Below are positions 8,596 to 17,126 of a stretch of DNA of 55,675 nt, piece by piece. The stretch lies in contig JAJFHP010000009.1 in the NCBI GenBank assembly GCA_021775555.1, positions 1-55,675 on the forward strand, written 5' to 3'. Numbering within the stretch: the stretch's first letter is position 1; each line of letters begins with the position of its first letter. Origin of the DNA: Hyphomicrobiales bacterium. Lineage in GTDB: Bacteria > Pseudomonadota > Alphaproteobacteria > Rhizobiales > Methyloligellaceae. The position numbers and the translations under genes are program-made. A model generated the notes under the pieces. It made no database searches and was not told where the DNA came from. It worked only from the letters and a program-made list of their open reading frames with translations.

Positions 8596-9852
8596 TCAAG
8601 CAGTGCCGTTAATGGCGTATTCAAAAATGTTGTAATTTTTCAGCTGCCCTGAATTGGCTTTGGCGCTGTAGTCAGAGTTTAACGGGCGGCTGATGACGAA
8701 GGGAACGTCACGCTCTGAAATGCCACCATGGGTTCTGAGGCGCTCACCATTCAGTCCTGCTATGTCATGATCATCACGACCCATACCGAGGCAGTAATTT
8801 TCACCCGAGATCACGACGATATCGGCTTCAACATCTATGGGCAGATCAAAGGTTTGCGCTGCTTCCTCACGCGCCAGGACCACTTCTATCCCTTCGATTG
8901 GGCGGATGAATTCAATTACATCAGACGGATTCAAATCGTTGAAACAATGAACCCGAACGAAGCCGCCAAATGACCCGTGATGGCCAACGAAGGCATCAGT
9001 AATCGGGCAAATTACCTTCGTGTTGCCTGCACCATACTTTTCATCCAGCAAGTCCTGGAGGTAGATGATGTTGTAATTGCCCTCACTGTCGCATTTGTCT
9101 TTCATGCCATGGTCGGCTACCAGGCCAACAGTGGCACCAAGTTCTTCCAGTCGGGCAAAACGGTCATCCATGGCTTTGTAAAATTCGAGAGCCTTGGGAT
9201 GATCCGGGGCATATTTATGCTGCACATAATCGGTGAGCGAAAGATAGAGTAGTCCGGGCTTTTGCTCCTGCTCAAGAAATTTGATGCCCGCATCAAGCAC
9301 GAACAGTGAGAGTTCCTCGGAATACATATCCGGCAGCTCTTGCCCGACAAAGCCAAGAGCATCATCGATACCGTTTTCTTCCATGGTGGTCTGGTCAGCA
9401 TGCTGAGTTGAGAAACACACATTGCCCTTGCTGACATCCAGATCCTTACCCAGTTGTTTGCGAAGCTTGTCCTTGGCTGTGACCACGACAGTGGGGACAC
9501 CTGCTTTCGATAAAACATCAAAGATGGTACGCGAACGAAGCAATTCGGGACCAGTCATGACTACGGCTTCGCCAGTTTCCCGGTCGAGATAGAAATTACC
9601 GGAAATTCCATGCACCTTTGGTGGACTACCCGTTGCGATAGACATGTTGTTAGGGCAGGTGAAGCTTGGAACCACGCAGTGTGCGGTGGCGTTGAAGCCA
9701 TCACGCATAAACCGCTCAATGGTTGGAATTACGCCAGCCTTGCTTGCAGCAGTAAAATATTCCGGATCACTGCCGTCAATGCAGACAACTGCCACCGGAT
9801 TGGTCGGCACCTTGTATGTGGCGCCATTCAGCTCTGTATCTTGCGTGGTCAT
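8596..9852 (-). CDS. phnA: Phosphonoacetate hydrolase PhnA
   Basis: 418 residues, alkaline-phosphatase superfamily. It splits the C-P bond of phosphonoacetate into acetate and phosphate with two metal ions. Visible metal and catalytic positions are the Asp in VVCIDGSDPEYF, the Thr in VPSFTCPNNMSIATG, the pair in LVADHGM, and the His in DAFVGHHGSFGG, all in the expected order for PhnA. The longest frame begins at 9969, but it would overlap the divergent LysR start. The ATG at 9852 (MTTQDTELNG), with a GGAAGAGG region upstream, matches the family N-terminus. It is first in an operon with the alcohol and aldehyde dehydrogenases and is probably controlled by the divergent LysR. Confidence 0.93.
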   Translation of the reverse strand: MTTQDTELNGATYKVPTNPVAVVCIDGSDPEYFTAASKAGVIPTIERFMRDGFNATAHCVVPSFTCPNNMSIATGSPPKVHGISGNFYLDRETGEAVVMTGPELLRSRTIFDVLSKAGVPTVVVTAKDKLRKQLGKDLDVSKGNVCFSTQHADQTTMEENGIDDALGFVGQELPDMYSEELSLFVLDAGIKFLEQEQKPGLLYLSLTDYVQHKYAPDHPKALEFYKAMDDRFARLEELGATVGLVADHGMKDKCDSEGNYNIIYLQDLLDEKYGAGNTKVICPITDAFVGHHGSFGGFVRVHCFNDLNPSDVIEFIRPIEGIEVVLAREEAAQTFDLPIDVEADIVVISGENYCLGMGRDDHDIAGLNGERLRTHGGISERDVPFVISRPLNSDYSAKANSGQLKNYNIFEYAINGTA

Positions 9853-9968
9853 TTTCGGGAGCCTCTTCCTTGCCGGATTTGTCACTGTGACCGGCTTTTC
9901 ATTAAAACTAGCATTATTTTTCGTATTTGGTAAAATTGGAAATGGTCCACAATTGATCGATTTCATCA

Positions 9969-10847
9969 ATGTATCAAAAATGGCTGGAAGCGTTCCATCA
10001 GGTAGCTACAGAAGGTAGTTTTACCGGCGCTGCACGAAAATTAAATGTCGGTCAGCCGACAATCTCTTCTCATGTTTCCAACTTGGAAGGGCGCTTTGGC
10101 GTGGAGTTGTTCCATCGTAAGGGGCGAACCATATTGCTGACCTCTGCTGGCAAGATGCTCTATGACATCACCCATGATTTGTATGGGCATGAGCAGGAGG
10201 CTATCGCCTTTCTGAATGCTGTGAAAAACCTGGAATTCGGGGAGTTGAATTTCAGTGCTGTCGGCCCTCATGACGTGATGGAGCTACTGGCAGCATTTCG
10301 TGAAACCCGTCCTGGGATCAAATGCACGGTCCGTCTTGCCCTGATCGAGGAGGTGCTCGATGACCTGGAAGGGTTTCGCGCCGATATCGGAATTCTTGGT
10401 CGGGATTGCGCCAGCGAGACCATTCACTCGGTCTTCTATAACCAGCATAGGGTGTTCGTGGTCGTGAACCGTTCGCATCGGTTGGCGGTTAGAAAAAAAA
10501 TAAAGATGAAAGACCTTACTGGTGAGCCCATGATTATTCGCTCTCCTTCCTCAACAACGCAAGAAGCGTTCGACAAGGCGGCGGAGGAAGCCGGTATCCT
10601 GATCGAGCGGGTGTTTGAAATCGAGAGCCGGGAGGGCTTGCGCGAAGCCATTGTTCGGGGGCTGGGTATCGGGGTTATTTCAGAAACGGAATTCGCCCCC
10701 CATCCGGAGTTGCACGCATTGCAGGTCACTGACGCTGAAATGTCTACTCGCGCCTATATCGCGTGCCTGAAAGCGCGCCGGAACAGGCCCCTGATCCAGG
10801 AGTTTCTGACCCTGGGTACGTCCATTGTCGAGAAGCGCAAGAAATAA
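9969..10847 (+). CDS. LysR-family regulator of the phnA operon
   Basis: 292 residues with an N-terminal helix-turn-helix (GSFTGAARKLNVGQPTISSH, ~15-34) and a CysB/Cbl-like effector domain. It is divergent from phnA with 116 bases between the starts, the standard LysR arrangement for an activator of the neighbouring operon. Phosphonoacetate operons with a divergent LysR (PhnR) are known, so phosphonoacetate or an upstream phosphonate is a likely inducer. I could not pick out a single convincing T-N11-A box in the AT-rich gap 9853-9968. The basic end (VEKRKK) precedes a hairpin at 10849-10873. Confidence 0.88.
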   Translation: MYQKWLEAFHQVATEGSFTGAARKLNVGQPTISSHVSNLEGRFGVELFHRKGRTILLTSAGKMLYDITHDLYGHEQEAIAFLNAVKNLEFGELNFSAVGPHDVMELLAAFRETRPGIKCTVRLALIEEVLDDLEGFRADIGILGRDCASETIHSVFYNQHRVFVVVNRSHRLAVRKKIKMKDLTGEPMIIRSPSSTTQEAFDKAAEEAGILIERVFEIESREGLREAIVRGLGIGVISETEFAPHPELHALQVTDAEMSTRAYIACLKARRNRPLIQEFLTLGTSIVEKRKK

Positions 10848-10848
10848 C

Positions 10849-10873
10849 GGGTGGTGGCATATCCACCTAGCCC
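10849..10873. terminator. Hairpin between convergent LysR and cupredoxin genes
   Basis: GGTGG (10853-10857) pairs with CCACC (10863-10867) around CATAT, with outer GGG/CCC able to extend it. It lies in the 58-base gap between two converging genes. There is no T-run, so termination function is uncertain. Confidence 0.35.
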
Positions 10874-10905
10874 GCTACTCCAGCATTAATGACCGAGGTT
10901 AATAG

Positions 10906-11517
10906 TCAGCCGCCAATCACAAAGTTGCCCTTCATGCCGTCGTCGTAGTGGCCGGGGACATTACAGCCAAACTCGATCTCCGCGCCTTTGTGAAACATCC
11001 AGATGACTTCACCTGTCTTGCCGGGCTCAACAAGTGCGCTGTTGCCGTGGCTGTGGTCCATCTTGCCCATCACCTTGTCGGCCATCAGGTGACCGGCATC
11101 CATCATCTTCATCATTTCTGACTGATGCTCTTTTTGCATTTCCGGCGTGCCGATGGTCATTTCGTGAACTAGCGTGCCCTTGTTCTTGATCACGAAACGG
11201 ATCGTCTCACCATCCTTCACCTGGATTTTTTTCAGGTTGAACTTGTTGTCCTTGGCAATGATCACAACCGTCCGGCTCACATTGGCCTTATCACCGGGCA
11301 TACCGCCAGGCATGTTGTGGCCCATAGAACCATGATCCATTTTTCCCTGGCCCATAGCGCCAGGAGTCATCTTTCCCATTGACCCTTGGTCCTTGGTTCC
11401 ATGACCGTGGCCTTTCTCACCAGGGCCGGCTTGCGCCGTGGCCGTTATCAAGGCGATGCCTGCAATGGCAACATTGAAAGCGAGGGTGCTTCTGAGTGAT
11501 CGTTTGAGTTTCAGCAT
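10906..11517 (-). CDS. Secreted Met/His-rich cupredoxin (blue-copper protein)
   Basis: 203 residues: signal peptide (MLKLKRSLRSTLAFNVAIAG to ATAQA), a Met/Gly/His-rich linker (~30-75: repeats like GQGKMDHGSMGH), then a cupredoxin domain. Type 1 copper ligands are visible as His in LVHEMTI and Cys, His and Met in FGCNVPGHYDDGM. The ATG at 11517 has AAGGA upstream; the longer frame lacks a signal peptide and runs into the oxidase gene. The protein would bind copper in the periplasm and carry electrons or act as a copper chaperone. It is last in the copper operon, 40 bases after the multicopper oxidase, its likely partner. Confidence 0.88.
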   Translation of the reverse strand: MLKLKRSLRSTLAFNVAIAGIALITATAQAGPGEKGHGHGTKDQGSMGKMTPGAMGQGKMDHGSMGHNMPGGMPGDKANVSRTVVIIAKDNKFNLKKIQVKDGETIRFVIKNKGTLVHEMTIGTPEMQKEHQSEMMKMMDAGHLMADKVMGKMDHSHGNSALVEPGKTGEVIWMFHKGAEIEFGCNVPGHYDDGMKGNFVIGG

Positions 11518-11557
11518 ATTCGTTTCCTTTTCTATTGGGGTTTGGCTTGTTTGAGGG

Positions 11558-13006
11558 TTAACCAGCAAAAATTCCGTCATCGTCCATTTCGTCCTGTGTA
11601 GCGGGCCGCACGAGCGTCCCCTTTGGGGGGGAGTACCAGCCCGGATTGTCATAACTCGTCAGATTTTCACGTACCTTGAACACGGTGAACATGCCGCCAG
11701 CTCCGATATATTCATAAGGACCATCCGCTCCGACCATGGGAATGGAGTTCTCCGGCATGTCCATGTGAGATGCCATCTGGCCCATGCCGATCATGCCGTT
11801 GGTGCCCATTGTCATGTAGCCAGGGACCAGCGAGCCAACAGCTTTATCCAGTAATCCCGGATCAGCCCCAACCATGTTGGGCAGACCGTGACCCATCTGG
11901 TTCATGACATGGTGGGTCATGTGGCAATGCATGGCCCAGTCACCGGGATTGTCGGCGACGAACTCGATATTGCGTGTCTGTCCGACTGCCACGAGAACAG
12001 TGGTCTCGGGACGCCATGCAGATTCCGGTATCTCACCGCCATCGGTTTCGGTTTCGCGGAAGGCATATCCATGCAGATGGATCGGGTGGTGATCCATCGC
12101 TGACAGGTTGCCGATGCGAATGCGTACCCTGTCATTCAGTTTTGCCACCAGGGGTTCTATTCCGGGGAAGACCTTGCCGTTGAAGGTCAGGGTGTTGAAC
12201 CCGCTGGAGACACTGGTGTCGGGACGATAGGTACCGGGCTTGATGTCCCATTCATGCAACATAAGGGCAAAGTCACGGTGTGGCCGTTCACGCTTCGGCT
12301 TGCGCGGATGGAGAATGAACATGCCGGTCAGCCCCATGCCTTCCTGGGTCATGGTGTCCTTGTGCGAGTGATACATGAATGTACCGTGCTGCACCGCCTT
12401 GAACTCGTAGCGGAAGGTTTCGCCCGGCTTAATGGTACGCTGGGTCAGGCCCGATACGCCGTCCATACCCATGGGCAGGATGATGCCGTGCCAGTGCACC
12501 GTGGTAGGTACGGCAAGTTTGTTGGTGACGTAAATTCGTATCTTGTCTCCTTCGACGGCCTCGATAATCGGCCCCGGCGTGTGTCCGTTATAGCCCCAGC
12601 AGATTGCTTTAAAGCCGGGTGCGAATTCGTGACTGATCTCTTCTGCGATCAGGTGGAATACCTTGGTGTCATCAACCACATTGAATGGCAGCGTCGCGCC
12701 GCTTGGAACAACAACTGGCGTATAATCTTTACCGGGTTCACCAGGTTGGAAACTCTCTTCCGGATCTACCGTTCGCGCATACCAGGGATTGCCTCTCGGT
12801 GTTTTGTAAACCGCATTGGGATCGACTACGGGTTTCTTGAAAACCTTTGTTGTCGCTCCATGCTGACTGTGATCCATCTGCGCTGGCATCTTGTGACCGG
12901 CATGTGGATCGGAGGCCTGGGAAAGCGCTTGCTTGCCGACCAATGCTGCCCCGGCCAGGGCAATGCCGGAACCCGCCAAAGCCTGTCTGCGTGTGATCTT
13001 TTTCAT
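11558..13006 (-). CDS. Tat-exported multicopper oxidase (CopA/CueO type)
   Basis: 482 residues with a twin-arginine signal (ITRRQALAGSG). All four copper-ligand segments are present in order: HWHGIILPMGMDG (~172), HGTFMYHSHKD (~212), HHPIHLHGYAF (~317) and HCHMTHHVMNQM (~365), the last giving the type 1 Cys, His and Met ligands. Such enzymes oxidise Cu(I) to less toxic Cu(II) in the periplasm, and some also oxidise Mn or phenols. Unusually, the ligand-bearing domain is followed by ~100 extra residues with a Met-rich patch (MGTNGMIGMGQMASHMDM), likely extra copper sites. The ATG overlaps the TolC-like gene stop by one base (TGATG), implying translational coupling. Confidence 0.92.
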   Translation of the reverse strand: MKKITRRQALAGSGIALAGAALVGKQALSQASDPHAGHKMPAQMDHSQHGATTKVFKKPVVDPNAVYKTPRGNPWYARTVDPEESFQPGEPGKDYTPVVVPSGATLPFNVVDDTKVFHLIAEEISHEFAPGFKAICWGYNGHTPGPIIEAVEGDKIRIYVTNKLAVPTTVHWHGIILPMGMDGVSGLTQRTIKPGETFRYEFKAVQHGTFMYHSHKDTMTQEGMGLTGMFILHPRKPKRERPHRDFALMLHEWDIKPGTYRPDTSVSSGFNTLTFNGKVFPGIEPLVAKLNDRVRIRIGNLSAMDHHPIHLHGYAFRETETDGGEIPESAWRPETTVLVAVGQTRNIEFVADNPGDWAMHCHMTHHVMNQMGHGLPNMVGADPGLLDKAVGSLVPGYMTMGTNGMIGMGQMASHMDMPENSIPMVGADGPYEYIGAGGMFTVFKVRENLTSYDNPGWYSPPKGTLVRPATQDEMDDDGIFAG

Positions 13007-14475
13007 CAGTGTCCTCCTTCACCACCGCCACTCGCCGCAGAGGAAGCCACTTCCATGCTTCCTGAGTCTGCGCCATCCGGCAGGGTTCCGCTCATGAGTT
13101 GTTGGAACCGGACATAGGCAATCCAGTAGGTGCGCAGTGCCTGAATGGATTGCCGTCCGGCAAGAATCTGCTGCCGCCTCGCGGAGATCAGCTGGAAGAT
13201 GCTCTCCTGCATGGCGTTGTAGTCGCGTTGGGTGCCAAGCAGGATGCGCTGGCTCTGCGGCAGGACGGCTTTGTTGTAATAATTTACCGTCTTGCTCGCG
13301 GTCAGCAACCGTGCACGGGAAAGACGCGCCGTTGATCGTACTTTAACAGCCAAAGCCCAAAGTGCATCTTCCGCTTGCTGGATTTGCAGGAGAACACCGG
13401 CCTTGCGCGCCTGACCACGGTCGAAGATCGGGATTTCAATCTCGAAGACCGGCCCCCAGGCCTCGCGGCTGGTTTTCTCCTTCTCACCAGTATCTTCGTT
13501 TTTCTCGACCTCGATCTCGCGCTCGAACTCGGTACCGGATTCAACATCCCGCAACAGGGACTCCCGGCGCACCTGACGGAACCGGCGCCCCAATGTGGTG
13601 AGCTTCTGGGTGGCTATGGCAATCTCCAGGCTGGCCCGCAAAGCCCTGCGCTCGGCATTCCGAGTGTCCACCGTGCCTCGCGGCAGGTTCGGGAGTTTAT
13701 GCGGGGCTGACCAAAAGGTTTGACCGCCAGTCAGTCCCATCAGGACATTCAGCTTTTCGCGTGCCTCGTCTGCCCGCGCCTCTGCCTGCGCGAGTTCGAG
13801 CTTGGCATTGGTGAGGAAGCTCTGGTTCTGCTCGAACTGCAACGCGGTGATGTTACCGGCTTTCCGAAGCGCCGCAGCAGCATTGACGGTTGCCCGGGCT
13901 GACTCATTGACCGTTTTGAACAGATCGACTTCCTGCTTCGCAGAGACGAAATCAATGAAGGCGGCGTGTGTATCGGCCGCATGTTTGATTACCCGCCGGG
14001 CTACGCCGAGTTTTGCTTCTTCAAGCGCAGAACGGGCCACCGCTTTTCGTCTTGGGCGTTTCAGCAGATCGATGAAACTCCAGGCGACGCCGAAGGCCAG
14101 GTTTGGCGTGCCACCTGCGTCGGCGAACCATGTCACGGCACCATCTGCTACCGGGTTCTTGAGAAGCCCGGCCTGCACCAGGTTGGCCTGGGCTATGCCG
14201 ACATCGGCGTATGCCGACTGTAAATCACGGTTGTTCAGAAGGGCGATTTGTACAGCGCTGGAAGGTGTCAGTTGCCGTGAAAGCATGCCTTTCACGGCAG
14301 AGTGCGCTTCCATGTCTTCGCGGGATCCTGCGTCCCACTGAATACGCTTGTTGATGCGCTCACCGACGTCATAGGCCACATCGTCGAAGGCTTCCTGCGG
14401 TGCAAGCCTTGAGCAACCACTCACCGTAAGTAGAAGCATGGCGGCCAGGATGGATGTGTTCTTTATACCAATCAT
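13006..14475 (-). CDS. TolC-family outer-membrane efflux lipoprotein
   Basis: 489 residues. It has a lipoprotein signal (LLLTVSGCSR) and two outer-membrane-efflux repeats with long alanine-rich coiled-coil helices (~140-260 and ~350-460), as in CusC/CopB-like channels. The family forms a trimeric outer-membrane channel and periplasmic tunnel. The second ATG (14475) is chosen because GAGGGGG lies six bases upstream of it and abuts the first ATG. It is translationally coupled to the multicopper oxidase. No RND pump or membrane-fusion protein is next to it, so its inner-membrane partner, if any, is elsewhere. Confidence 0.87.
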   Translation of the reverse strand: MIGIKNTSILAAMLLLTVSGCSRLAPQEAFDDVAYDVGERINKRIQWDAGSREDMEAHSAVKGMLSRQLTPSSAVQIALLNNRDLQSAYADVGIAQANLVQAGLLKNPVADGAVTWFADAGGTPNLAFGVAWSFIDLLKRPRRKAVARSALEEAKLGVARRVIKHAADTHAAFIDFVSAKQEVDLFKTVNESARATVNAAAALRKAGNITALQFEQNQSFLTNAKLELAQAEARADEAREKLNVLMGLTGGQTFWSAPHKLPNLPRGTVDTRNAERRALRASLEIAIATQKLTTLGRRFRQVRRESLLRDVESGTEFEREIEVEKNEDTGEKEKTSREAWGPVFEIEIPIFDRGQARKAGVLLQIQQAEDALWALAVKVRSTARLSRARLLTASKTVNYYNKAVLPQSQRILLGTQRDYNAMQESIFQLISARRQQILAGRQSIQALRTYWIAYVRFQQLMSGTLPDGADSGSMEVASSAASGGGEGGH

Positions 14476-14486
14476 CTCCATCCCCC

Positions 14487-14726
14487 TCAGTGCTTGTGCT
14501 GATTAGCGCCGGAAGACGGAGCAGGTTTGGCGGTTGAGGGAGTGATGCCGGGTTTGATGTTCTGCAACTCCGGTTCAAGAGCCCCTGAACTGACCAGAAC
14601 CGCGCCTGCCCCGCCGTCAGGATCGGCCGGGTGGCCGAGCGGCACGACAAAATTATTTTCTGTGCGCACACACGCACCTGCAGCCAATGTCAATAAGGCA
14701 AGAAGCCCAAGTCTAAAATACGCCAC
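14487..14726 (-). CDS. Small predicted lipoprotein of the copper operon
   Basis: 79 residues. The start chosen is GTG at 14726, with GGGGG seven bases upstream. It gives a compact lipoprotein signal (MAYFRLGLLALLTLAAGAC); a GTG 30 bases further upstream is the alternative. The mature part is Pro/Gly-rich and low in predicted structure, ending in NQHKH, which could bind metal. I do not recognise the family. It ends 11 bases before the TolC-like gene, so it is part of the copper operon. Confidence 0.65.
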   Translation of the reverse strand: MAYFRLGLLALLTLAAGACVRTENNFVVPLGHPADPDGGAGAVLVSSGALEPELQNIKPGITPSTAKPAPSSGANQHKH

Positions 14727-14844
14727 GATATTCCCCCGAAATTCCTTTTCGTTCACAACAATTCAGCCCATGTCCACGATGTGGAGGCATTGAGGGCTGA
14801 CCGGTCTTGAGACCGGCTAGCAATCAGAAATTGTGAAAGAAATT

Positions 14845-15330
14845 TTAGAGGCGGTAGCGATTTGTGCGTGCGTATGGCCGTGCGGAAACAGGCTCATCAC
14901 CTGACCGCCAAGCATATCCCGGATTTCGAAGTCTTCGGGTGGATTGGTAAGATCCAACATCGGCTCCGATCAGGTCATACACGACGTTTTCATAATCCGG
15001 GGATGGATCAGGTGAACTATCCAAAGTTGAAAATCTCTGGCTTTTGTTGACACCCCAGCCTTCGCACATTTCCTCACAGCTGATCGGAGAATTACCCGGA
15101 TTTGGGTGATGACCGCTGTCATGGCTTCCATGGTTGGAAACGCCGGATACATGCTGTGCATGTATGTGATTGGAAGGATCGCTATGCGAATCGACTTGTG
15201 AAGTCTGGGTATGGGCATGGGCAGACCCAGCCCCCACGAACCCCGATAGGGACAAGCATGGTCCAACCATCAAGGTGAGAGCCAGCACCACGGCCAGAAG
15301 CGGTCGCAATTTTAAAGAAACAAAGTGCAA
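14845..15330 (-). CDS. Secreted His-rich protein, first gene of the copper operon
   Basis: 161 residues with a signal peptide (LLAVVLALTLMVGPCLSLSG). Mature residues ~38-75 carry about ten histidines among Ser/Asn (SHSDPSNHIHAQHVSGVSNH), plus a CEEMC pair near residue 86-90. The composition suggests a periplasmic metal buffer for Cu, Zn or Ni. The start is an uncommon TTG at 15330 with AAGGG eight bases upstream; no better start precedes the signal peptide. No family recognised. A promoter-like sequence lies upstream at 15362-15390. Confidence 0.68.
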   Translation of the reverse strand: MHFVSLKLRPLLAVVLALTLMVGPCLSLSGFVGAGSAHAHTQTSQVDSHSDPSNHIHAQHVSGVSNHGSHDSGHHPNPGNSPISCEEMCEGWGVNKSQRFSTLDSSPDPSPDYENVVYDLIGADVGSYQSTRRLRNPGYAWRSGDEPVSARPYARTNRYRL

Positions 15331-15361
15331 TGCCCGAACCCTTGAGTTTGAATCACATTAC

Positions 15362-15390
15362 ATTCAACGAATTTGACATCGCTGAGTCAA
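15362..15390 (-). promoter_or_regulatory. Candidate promoter of the copper operon
   Basis: Read on the minus strand: TTGACT, a 17-base spacer, TTGAAT. The TGAC of the -35 and a GTCA in the spacer form a small inverted repeat (TGAC-N8-GTCA). It is 32 bases upstream of the TTG start of the His-rich protein gene. Confidence 0.5.
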
Positions 15391-15447
15391 TTTAAGAACG
15401 GCTCAATCACAAAAATGTTTGTTTCAATAAAGCCAGGGGAGAAATAG

Positions 15448-16302
15448 TTATTTGGCTTTCGCCACCCGCGCCCGCGCCCAGGCGGAAATACCTTCAGCGA
15501 TCAATACCAGGACGACGATTGAAACCAGGATGGCCGAGACGCGGAGGGTTTCGATCTGAAGGACGTTGCGCTTGAGATACCACCCCATCCCGCCGGCTCC
15601 GAAAAAGCCAACGACCGTGGCGGCGCGAAATGCGACATCCCATGTGTAGATACCGATGCCGGTGAAGGCGACGCGCACCTGCGGGAACACGGCATAGACC
15701 ATGACGCTCAGCTCGCTGGCGCCCGTGGCCCGGATGGCTTCAACTGGCCCCATGTCTATGGCCTCGATTTCCTCCGCGAACAATTTGCCCGCAAAGCCGA
15801 TACAGAACATGGTCAACGCCAGTACGCCGGCCATCATGCCGAAGCCCAGAATAGTGACAAACAGAATAGCCCAGATGGTTTCATGTACGGAACGTGTGCT
15901 CATCGTCACAAACCGGGCGAGCGGATAGACGAAGCGTCTGTGCGGCGTCATGTTGTAGGAACCGAACCAGCCGAGAGGTATGGCCATGGCCATGCCGAAC
16001 ATTCCGCCAAGATAGGCCATCTGGATGGTTTCCCAGACGGAAGCCAGATACTCAGGCTGCGTGACATAGTCGATTTCGGGCGGGTAATAACGATCCGTGA
16101 TCAGCGCACCGACGCGACCGAACATGGTGAAGAACCGCTCAAGCGGGATATTCAGGTAAATTATCGAGTAGCTCAGAAAAACGAGGCCCAGTAACACTCC
16201 GGCCCAACGGTATAGAGACTCGGGAAACTTGAACCGCCGCCACTCGCGGGGGCTTTCGCGTCTGGTTTGGGAATGACGGTGTGTTGTCGCGCTGCTGGCC
16301 AT
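15448..16302 (-). CDS. phnE: Phosphonate ABC transporter permease PhnE (second copy)
   Basis: 284-residue inner-membrane permease. It has a hydrophilic N-terminus, an N-terminal membrane helix (~37-57), then the transport core with the EAA-type loop in GPVEAIRATGASELSVMVYAVFPQV (~185-210) and GFFGAGGMG. The ATG at 16302 is two bases after the stop of the preceding phnE (TAG-TC-ATG); the longer frame would overlap that gene. Two adjacent PhnE permeases form a heterodimer with PhnC, importing phosphonates delivered by PhnD. Last visible gene of phnD-C-E-E. Confidence 0.9.
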   Translation of the reverse strand: MASSATTHRHSQTRRESPREWRRFKFPESLYRWAGVLLGLVFLSYSIIYLNIPLERFFTMFGRVGALITDRYYPPEIDYVTQPEYLASVWETIQMAYLGGMFGMAMAIPLGWFGSYNMTPHRRFVYPLARFVTMSTRSVHETIWAILFVTILGFGMMAGVLALTMFCIGFAGKLFAEEIEAIDMGPVEAIRATGASELSVMVYAVFPQVRVAFTGIGIYTWDVAFRAATVVGFFGAGGMGWYLKRNVLQIETLRVSAILVSIVVLVLIAEGISAWARARVAKAK

Positions 16303-16304
16303 GA

Positions 16305-17126
16305 CTAGATGATCGCCTTTCGCACGTAATAGGACACAAATTCGCCGAACAGGATCAGAACCAGGATGGCGAGTATGACGGTAGAGACACCCGGATGGTT
16401 GAACGTGTTGAGTTGCCGGAAGAACACCAGCCCCAAACCACCTGCGCCGACCAGACCGAGTACCGAAGACCGGCGGATATTGATCTCCCATTCAAAGATG
16501 ATCACGCTGATCATAGCGGGGAGAACCTGTGGCAGAATCGCGTAAATAAAAACCTGAAAATCGCTTCCGCCCACGGCACGGATGGCCTCGACGGGTTTTG
16601 GGTCTAGGTCTTCAATCGCCTCTGCCGACATCTTGGCAATGAACCCAACCGAGCGAACCGCGATTGCCAGCACCCCGGCAAGGGCACCCAATCCGACGGC
16701 AGCTACAAAAAACAGAGCCCAGACTATTTCATGGATGGAACGGCTGAGTGTCATCATCAAACGTGCAAGCGGATACGTGATAGGGGCGTAGGGTGTGATG
16801 TTGAGAGCGCCAAACCAGATGGCCGGAACACAGACGATAACGCCAAGCAAAGTCCCCAGGGTTGCAACCATGATCGTCTCGATAGCCGGTTCCCAGAGAT
16901 TGGGCACGAGGCCCCAATCGATACCAACAAACTCAGAAATCGATTCAAGGACGTCGGCCAACGATCCCAGGCGCGCCCAATCGGTGTCGTCGACGATTGT
17001 GGTTTTGACGCTCCAGAGGACAAACGCCAGAACGACCAGGTAGATTGCGGAGTGCATCAGCTTGGTCCTGCTGCGCGCGGCAATGATTCGGTCGGCTTCG
17101 CGGGCTGTCGCTTCGGCGGTGGTCAC
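16305..17126 (-). CDS. phnE: Phosphonate ABC transporter permease PhnE (first copy)
   Basis: 273 residues. Six membrane segments including an N-terminal helix (~24-44), a periplasmic loop containing WGLVPNLWEPAIETI, and the EAA-type loop KPVEAIRAVGGSDFQVFIYAILPQV followed by GLVGAGGLG. The start is GTG at 17126 and shares one base with the phnC stop (TAGTG), which implies coupled translation. It pairs with the following phnE as the two halves of the membrane channel. Confidence 0.91.
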   Translation of the reverse strand: MTTAEATAREADRIIAARSRTKLMHSAIYLVVLAFVLWSVKTTIVDDTDWARLGSLADVLESISEFVGIDWGLVPNLWEPAIETIMVATLGTLLGVIVCVPAIWFGALNITPYAPITYPLARLMMTLSRSIHEIVWALFFVAAVGLGALAGVLAIAVRSVGFIAKMSAEAIEDLDPKPVEAIRAVGGSDFQVFIYAILPQVLPAMISVIIFEWEINIRRSSVLGLVGAGGLGLVFFRQLNTFNHPGVSTVILAILVLILFGEFVSYYVRKAII

